The notes beneath the pieces were generated by a model. The model saw only the letters and a program-made list of their open reading frames with translations, did no database searches and had not been told where the DNA came from. The translations under genes and the position numbers were made by a program. A stretch of 64,000 bases of DNA, taken from positions 9,348,981-9,412,980 of the forward strand of contig AP025067.1 of the NCBI GenBank assembly GCA_036186865.1, given 5' to 3'. This stretch comes from Eustoma russellianum (lineage: Eukaryota; Streptophyta; Magnoliopsida; Gentianales; Gentianaceae). Of the stretch, positions 57,428 to 64,000 are shown one piece after another. Each line of letters opens with the position of its first letter. Position 1 is the stretch's first letter.

Positions 57428-59810
57428 ACTTCAAAAATAGCAATAAATTTCGTGGCTTACATAGTATGTGCAGCCATAAAATCATTCCATGTTGGCACAC
57501 ACAAATCACCCCACATTAAGGCCAAATTGTAGAGATTCCAATTTCAATTTTGTCACATGTCTAGGCGCCACTTTAATCAGCCTTATGAGCTAAATATTAA
57601 AGTTTAATTTATGTATATTATGTGTAACATAATATATATGACATGTCCAAAAAGTTGGAATTTAATTAGAGAAAAATCGGGTAATCGATAAACATCGAAA
57701 ATTCGGTTTTCTACGTACACGATACATGGAACGTTTTTGGCACATCATAAAACATGTATCTAGAGACTTTTTACATATTTCATACATCTCAAAGTGTTCC
57801 AAAAAATTCAATTAAGGGCTGATTGAAATATACCATGTGTGTATTATTAAATGTGCACTATTTTACAAAGTTTGCAAAAATAAAATTCAGCACATGCCCA
57901 AGTCATTATACATGCCTATAACAGCCTTGTTGGAGCATATGTGGAGCCTTGTGGGCATATTGATTGGTCAAGAATGAAGCATACAATGTTGATAACATAA
58001 AGGAAGGAGCTACACAAGGTAACATTTCAAACTTATGTCACATTTGTAACACATGCTGAAAATTTCAGCATGTGCTAAAAAGATGGCCGAATTCTACACC
58101 ATTATAAGTCATATTTTGTGTCTTGATTAAGGTGGATTGATTGGAAGACAATTTGGAAGTATTTTGAATAAGTTATGGAATTAAAGTTGTGATATTTTGA
58201 ATATCACACATGCTGAAAAATTTCAGCATGTGTGGGAATGTATAAGCCCGAATTTTAGGCCTTGTTGATGTCTAATTTTTATTCCAAAATTTGATAAAGA
58301 TGTCTTGCGCTAAATGATGATTGAATTCTTGGATTAAATCAATACAAAATGGGCAATATTTTGAATAAGAGGTGGATGTTACACATGCTGAAATTTCAGC
58401 ATGTCCAAGACTCATTATGGCCGATTTTTGCATACCATTTTGGAGAAAATTGTCTTGCTAATTTTGGGTGATAATCTTATGAGTTATGGTAACTATTTTA
58501 TGATGATTTTGGCACATGTTTTAAGTGTTATTCTCAGATTTGTCTAGTCATCAAGAGATGACAACATCCAACCAATCAATGAATGCCAAGTAAGCAAGAG
58601 CTTAATGATCATCCAATGAGAAGATGCCAAGTAAGCAAAGACATGTCACAATGATGCCATATATTCTTCCAAGGACTTAGAAGATAATTTTCAATAAGGG
58701 AAGAGGAGCATAGGGGGCGGCCAACTCAAGTTAAAAAGGAAGGAAGAAGAGTAAAACAAAAACAAGAACAAGTCTTGCCAATCCAAAGATCAAAAACGTT
58801 TTTAGCCTTCTTCTTCTACACTCTCTTTCTTTCTTCTCTCTAAAAGCCTATTGTACTTACATTCATATACTTGAATAGGCTTCATCTAGACCACCACATA
58901 TTCTTTTCATTGTTGTAAAAGATTGATCAAGGTGTGATCAATCTTGAACTTGCAAGGTGGTGGTGTTCGTGTGCATTGTATTCACATACAAGGTTTGTAA
59001 AGGGTTGGAGCTGGTGTGTAACTCAATCAATCTTGTGGTAAGGTGTTTTTGTGTTGTGTGATTAGTGTGAACCGAGGAAGATGTCCTCGAAGACTGGAGT
59101 AGGTTGTTTATAACCGAACCAATATAAAATTCTTGAAGTCATTTACTTTCAGCACTTACTTTCAGTTTCGGCACTATTCGTCATTTTTGATCACGTTTGT
59201 AAAAATAGTAAACGAATTTCAAAAATTACAAAACTTTCCATAATCATAGCCACACGTCTTAAGGTTAATTTGGCACAAGTTTCAACCCTTTTGGATAAGT
59301 ATAAGTCATCCAAATGTCCAAAGTTCTGAGACTAGTGTAGTCTGATTTTCAGGCTTGCAAAGGTTGAGACTTTGATCGTATTTGACTAACTTCCCAAAAG
59401 AATTTTTCAAAAATGTTTCAACCCATTTAAATAAAACTTATAAGGGGTTAGTCTTTAAATTTTCAGAGCATTTGGAGTCACGTACAAATAGGAATTAATT
59501 GTTCAAATCAATCTACCGTTTCTGGCAGATTTGCGCAATCTGACCACTAACGAATTTTCAAGGGGTTAGAGGTTGAATTTAAATCTGAAAGTTTTAGAAG
59601 ACACTCATAACATATGAGGCTAAGTTCTCTCAAAATTTCAGAATTTTTGAAGACCTACAACCTAGTTTTAAAAACGTTTTAAAACTAGTCTTGAAAACAG
59701 AAACTGTTTTCAGAAGTTGAGTTCTTGAGTCAAAACTATTTTAAAAACCACACTTTCCGCACCAACTATTCAACCCCTCCCCCTTCTAATGGTGCTTTAC
59801 AGATCCTACA
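57428..59810 (+). repeat. copia copy B 5' LTR, last segment
   Basis: Corresponds to 5080-7460 of copy A, with the three ACATGCTGAAA palindromes (58049, 58205, 58381) and the end AGATCCTACA at 59810. Contains no supported gene. Confidence 0.92.
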
Positions 59811-59812
59811 AG

Positions 59813-59829
59813 TGGTATCAGAGCGCAGG
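59813..59829 (+). promoter_or_regulatory. primer binding site, copia copy B
   Basis: TGGTATCAGAGCGCAGG, 2 nt after the LTR end, complementary to the initiator methionine tRNA 3' end. Confidence 0.9.
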
Positions 59830-59866
59830 ACACTCACATCAAAAGGGATCCAATGATCTAAGTGAG

Positions 59867-61812
59867 ATGGCAACCACAAATTTCAAAACCGAACAAGAAG
59901 GTATGTCGAGTCAAAGGCCTCCTGTCTTTGACGGTGAGTCCTTTATTCAATAGAAATTAAGAATGAAGCTTTTTCTTATGGCAATTGATATTGATCTATG
60001 GTCAATTATAGAAGATGGTCCTTTTGTTCCATCAAAGTTATCCACTGTAGATGGAGTTACACTAGAGGTCGTCAAGCCTAGACAAGAGTATACTAGTGAG
60101 GATAAAAAGAGACTAAGCATGAACGCTAGAGCTATGCAGCTACTTTTAAATGGATTAAGTAAAAGTGAGTCTAGCTATGTCTCAAATTGTTCTAGTGCTC
60201 AAGAAATGTGGAGAATACTTGAAATGAAACACGAAGGCACTAGTCAAGTAAAAGAGTCCAAGATAAACATGCTTATGTCCACACTCGAGTCATTTAAATT
60301 ATTGCCTAATGAATCTATCGTTGATATGGATCTTCGCTTGACTAACATCTACAATTCTCTTGAGTCTCTTGGCAAAGCCTTTACTATGCAGGAAAAGGTG
60401 CAAAAAGTCTTGCAAAGCCTTCCATCCGAGTGGGACCCTAAAGTAACGGCAATAGAAGAAAGTAAAGAAAATAATTCAATCAAGATGGAAGAATTAATTG
60501 GATCACTTAAGGTGTATGAGAACAAACTCACCATAAGGAAATCAGAATCATCAAAACAAGGTAAAGCTATTGCATTTAAATCAAATGAATACGTCTCTAC
60601 TTCTTCCGATCACGTAGATGATAGTGATTCTGAATCGGATAATGATGACTTAATTTTATTGGCTAAAGGCTGAAGAAAATTCATGAGAAAGTCGTTTAGA
60701 AACAAAAATAAGGCCACTTCAACTAAAAGAAATAAGAACAAGACAAACGACAAAGATATTAAATGTTATGAATGCGGTAAACTTGGACATCTATTATATG
60801 AGTGCCCTAATAAGGACAAGCAAACAAATAAATACCCTGACAAGGATCGGAACAAGAATAGACTCGTCTCGGAACCTAAGCAAAGGAAACGAGCTCTCAA
60901 AGCCTCCACTTGGAGTGATACATCGGATTCCGAGACTGAAACACAAGAGGAGACTGCAAAGTATGCTTTGTGTCCAAAGCATCAAACGAGGTATCATCTG
61001 ACTCTGATTCCGACTCTGAGCCTTCTTATGATGATCTTTTTAGTCAGTACTTAGAATTGCATAAATTTACTAAGACTCTCGCGAAAGAAAAGAAGCGATT
61101 AATTGAAGACATGAAACTGTTAGAATCTTCTAACAAGAATCTTGTCGCTCAATTAAACGATTCAAAGGAAGAGTCATCATGCATCATTACTGCATTAAAG
61201 ACAGAGATCTCATCATTGACCATGCAAAATAATGAAATGAAATCCGAGATTTCAAGTTTGAAATCAAGGAATACAGACTTAGAGAAAATGATGAAACAGT
61301 TTGATACGGGATCTAACATGCTAGAGCGTATTATCTTATCACAAAAGCATGATAGTGATAAAACAGGTTTAGGATACATTGAAACAAATGAAGTATCCAT
61401 TAAACCAACCAAGTTCGTAGTGTCTAAGAAAGTAGACACCCCAAAACAAAAAACGGCGTCTAAGATGACGCAAAGACCCCCTCTCCCCTCCTCACGCCCT
61501 ACTTCTTCCTCATATCATGCGAAATACAATTTTGTGCCATATAGATATGAGAAGAAACAAGTGATGCATACACGTCATCCATTTCATTCATCTAGATCAC
61601 GCACTACACATACAAACACAAGGACATATCAAAAACGTCCTACATATAATGAGTATAAAGGAGTTCTTGGTCAAAGGCCTAAAGTGCACTCACCACATGT
61701 TTACTACATTGCACCTTCATCTACATTCTTGCCATTTGCTAGACCGAGAAGGATCACCCAAGTATGGGTACCGAAAGGTACTTTTACCAAAAGGGGAATA
61801 ACTAACTCGTAA
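59867..61812 (+). pseudogene. copia gag (copy B), broken
   Basis: ATG at 59867 (MATTNFKTEQEG). TAG at 59951 replaces the conserved Trp of the FIQW-KLRM block. The capsid (UBN2/Retrotran_gag_2-like) domain runs 59963-60540. TGA occurs at 60671. A CCHC knuckle (CYECGKLGHLLYEC) is at about 60766-60806. A 1-nt deletion at about 60958 moves the rest into another frame. The serine/aspartate and coiled-coil region continues 60970-61812. Copy A lacks all these particular lesions, so they are private to this copy. The frame ends at TAA 61810. Confidence 0.87.
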
Positions 61813-61852
61813 GGACACAAAATTAAAAGGGTGCCTAAATCATTTTTACACA

Positions 61853-64000
61853 TTGCAGGGAACCCACACATCAAAAGATACATCAATCAAATGGTTCCTT
61901 GACAATGGTTGCTCGAGACACATGACGGGTGACCCGAGCCTATTCACGAAATTAAAGAAGGTCACAAAAGGCGGATCCGTGACCTTTGGAGACAACAACA
62001 AAGGCAAGATCATCAGAAAAGGCACAATTGGAAACCCAAGCACTCTTCAAATCTCCAACGTCTTTTTGGTAAGCAACTTATCTTATAATCTTCTTAGCAT
62101 TTCTCAATTCATTGACAATGGTTTTGATGTGTGTTTTACTCACCCATATTGCAATATAATAAATAAAAAAGGAGAAACAGTCTTAAAAGGAAAACGGGAA
62201 GGTAACATTTTTACGCTTTCTATGGATGATATGTTAGACGCTAAGGTTAAGTGTTTCATGTCAAATGAACCTAACGTAAATTTGTGGCATAGACATTTAG
62301 GACATATTGGCATTTCTACACTAGAAAAACTCCAACAAAAGAACCTAATACGAGGATTGCCTACACTTGATTTAGACAACTTTCAGTTGTGTGAATCTTG
62401 TATAAAAGGCAAATAAACACACGAGTCACTAAAACCCAAAAATGAAATAAGCACGACTAGAGTTTTAGAATTACTACACATTGATTTGTTTGGTCCTAGT
62501 CGCACTACGAGTCTTGGTGGACATCACTATGCTTGCGTGATTGTTGATGATTTTTCTCGTTATACTTGGACTTTGTTTCTTGCACATAAGGATGATAGCG
62601 CCATTGAGAGTGCGAAACTAATAAAACAACTTGAAAATCAATATGGTGTCAATGTGAAAAAGATAAGAAGCGATAGAGGCGGTGAGTTTAAAAATAAGGA
62701 CATGATTTCATTTTGCGAAGAAAAAGGAATTAAACACGAGTTTTCGCCACCTAGAACTCCACAATTAAATGGAGTAGTAGAAAGAAAGAATAGGACATTA
62801 CAAGAAATTGCTAGAACTATGTTATGCGAAAATAAATTGCCTAGATTTTTGTGGGCGGAAGCCGTAAACTGTGCATGCTACATAATAAATCGATTGTCCA
62901 TTAGAAAGAAAATAAATAAGACGCCTTATGAGATATTAAATGATCGCATGCCTAAAATTGACTACTTTCGTGTGTTTGGATGCAAATGCTTTGTTTTAAA
63001 TACAAAAGAAAATTTAGATAAATTTGAATCTAAATCAATTGAATGCATCTTTGTTGGATATTCTGTAAATTCAAAAGCATATAGATGTTATGATTCTCTC
63101 ACTAGACAAATCATAGAATCTATTCATGTGAAGTTTAATGAATTTGGTGAGATTGATAAAGATAAAAAAATGACGATGATTTTGAATTGAAACCCGTGTT
63201 GAATGATGATGATGGCACGTTTGATATGCATATATGCATGATACACTAGAAATGCATGATCACTTAGAAATGGATGAGAACATAGAAAATAATCAACCAA
63301 GATGGCATAGAGATCACCCACATGATCTCATTATAGGCGATATCACTCACGGTGTGCGACCACGTAGAATAATAACTTCGGATGAAATAAATCAATTTCA
63401 TGCAATGATTTCCGAAATTGAACCCAAAAATGTGCATGATGCTTTGAGTGATTCTTCTTGGATTGATGCTATGCATGACTAACTTAATCAATTTGTTAGA
63501 AATGAAGTATGGGATTTAGTTCCACGACCACAAGATAAGACCATAATAGGCACAAGGTGGGTGTTTAGAAATAAAATGAATGAAGAAGGAAAAGTTGTTA
63601 GAAATAAAGCTAGACTTGTAGCACAAGGCTATAATCAAGAAGAAGGAATTGATTATGATGAGACATTTGCACCCGTAGCACGATTAGAAGCTATACGACT
63701 TTTACTTGCCATTGCTTGCATGAAAGATTTTAAACTCTATCAAATGGACGTGAAAAGTGCATTCTTAAATGGATTTATACAAGAAGAGGTATACATGAAA
63801 CAACCACCCGGTTTTGAAGATTTGAAACATCCTGATCACGTGTACAAACTAAAAAAGGCACTATACGGACTAAAGCAAGCACCTAGAGCATGGTATGATC
63901 GTTTTGCTACTTTCCTTTTAGAAAATGATTTTAAAAGAGCACTATAGATAGTACATTATTTTTGAAACAAGATAAATCGGATTTACTTATTATTCAAATT
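61853..64000 (+). pseudogene. copia pol, partial (copy B, runs off the window)
   Basis: Protease DNGCSRHMTG (the DSG serine is Asn here) at about 61901; this substitution should impair proteolysis. Integrase zinc finger 62285-62410, TAA at 62414-62416 (CAA in copy A), catalytic Asp 62483 and 62672, Glu 62780 retained. Frame break near 63165 (short deletion), TAA at 63481-63483, RT from about 63555 to the edge, with another 1-nt loss near 63935. The YVDD box lies beyond 64000. Confidence 0.88.

Larger units (their letters stand above)
47416..64000 (+). mobile_element. SIRE-like Ty1/copia retrotransposon, copy B (5' part, with nested insertions)
   Basis: The 5' LTR starts TGTAGAG at 47416 (left flank CTCAA, TSD partner beyond the window) and ends CCTACA at 59810. 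It is split by LINE-2 and by the LTR palindrome. Net LTR pieces 47416-47814, about 51510-51774 and 57428-59810 total about 3.05 kb, equal to the copy A LTR. PBS, gag and pol follow to the window edge in RT. Confidence 0.92.

Noticed and set aside
61802..61852. GTAAGG...GCAG between gag and protease of copia copy B as an intron
   Set aside because: It would be only about 50 bp, the donor is lost in copy A, and removing it gives the wrong frame for protease.

Overview
The window is plant nuclear DNA, almost certainly from a eudicot. It consists almost entirely of nested transposable elements and contains no rRNA, tRNA or intact host gene. The main components are SIRE-like Ty1/copia elements, Tekay-like Ty3/gypsy chromoviruses with long LTRs, L1-type LINEs with a C-terminal RNase H, and a fragment of an endogenous caulimovirid (pararetrovirus). 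The exact species cannot be read from the sequence.

Layout, left half. 1-7460 is the 3' part of a SIRE-like copia element (copy A: gag end, pol, 3 kb 3' LTR). It abuts a Tekay-like gypsy element (gypsy-1, 7461-16670) with a long 5' LTR, a decayed gag-pol and a 3' end truncated by deletion. Gypsy-1 sits in a 3.5 kb structure (16671-20234) made of two inverted copia-type LTR halves. 20235-22012 is unassigned. A decayed LINE (LINE-1) runs from about 22013 to 31578 and is split by a reverse-oriented 4909-bp gypsy solo LTR (26569-31477, TSD GATCA).

Layout, right half. A pararetrovirus fragment occupies 31588-32475 and 46929-47415. It is split by a gypsy solo LTR (32476-46923, TSD AAGAG). That solo LTR is itself split by a nearly intact 10.07 kb chromovirus (gypsy-2, 36363-46433, TSD ACTGT). 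A second SIRE-like copia element (copy B) begins at 47416 and runs off the window. Its 5' LTR carries two further insertions: a LINE lacking reverse transcriptase (47815-51493, 16-bp TSD) and an odd LTR palindrome whose two outer ends are both LTR 3' ends (51775-57422, TSD CCTAC).

Most notable observations. (1) All gypsy LTRs in the window carry, about 270-325 bp before the LTR end, a putative terminal exon: a splice-acceptor-like tract followed by 59, 65 or 50 nt (all 2 mod 3). In three families it ends in the same 13 residues (EWIEDEPRVPYP preceded by I/V/L), with nearly all nucleotide differences synonymous and three different stop codons. (2) The gag-pol frames of gypsy-1 and gypsy-2 contain short GT-AG introns, one shared between gag and protease and one private to each element. 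(3) The same LTRs contain tandem hairpin arrays whose stems change by compensatory substitutions. These are inferences from reading the sequence; no alignment, folding or database search was run.
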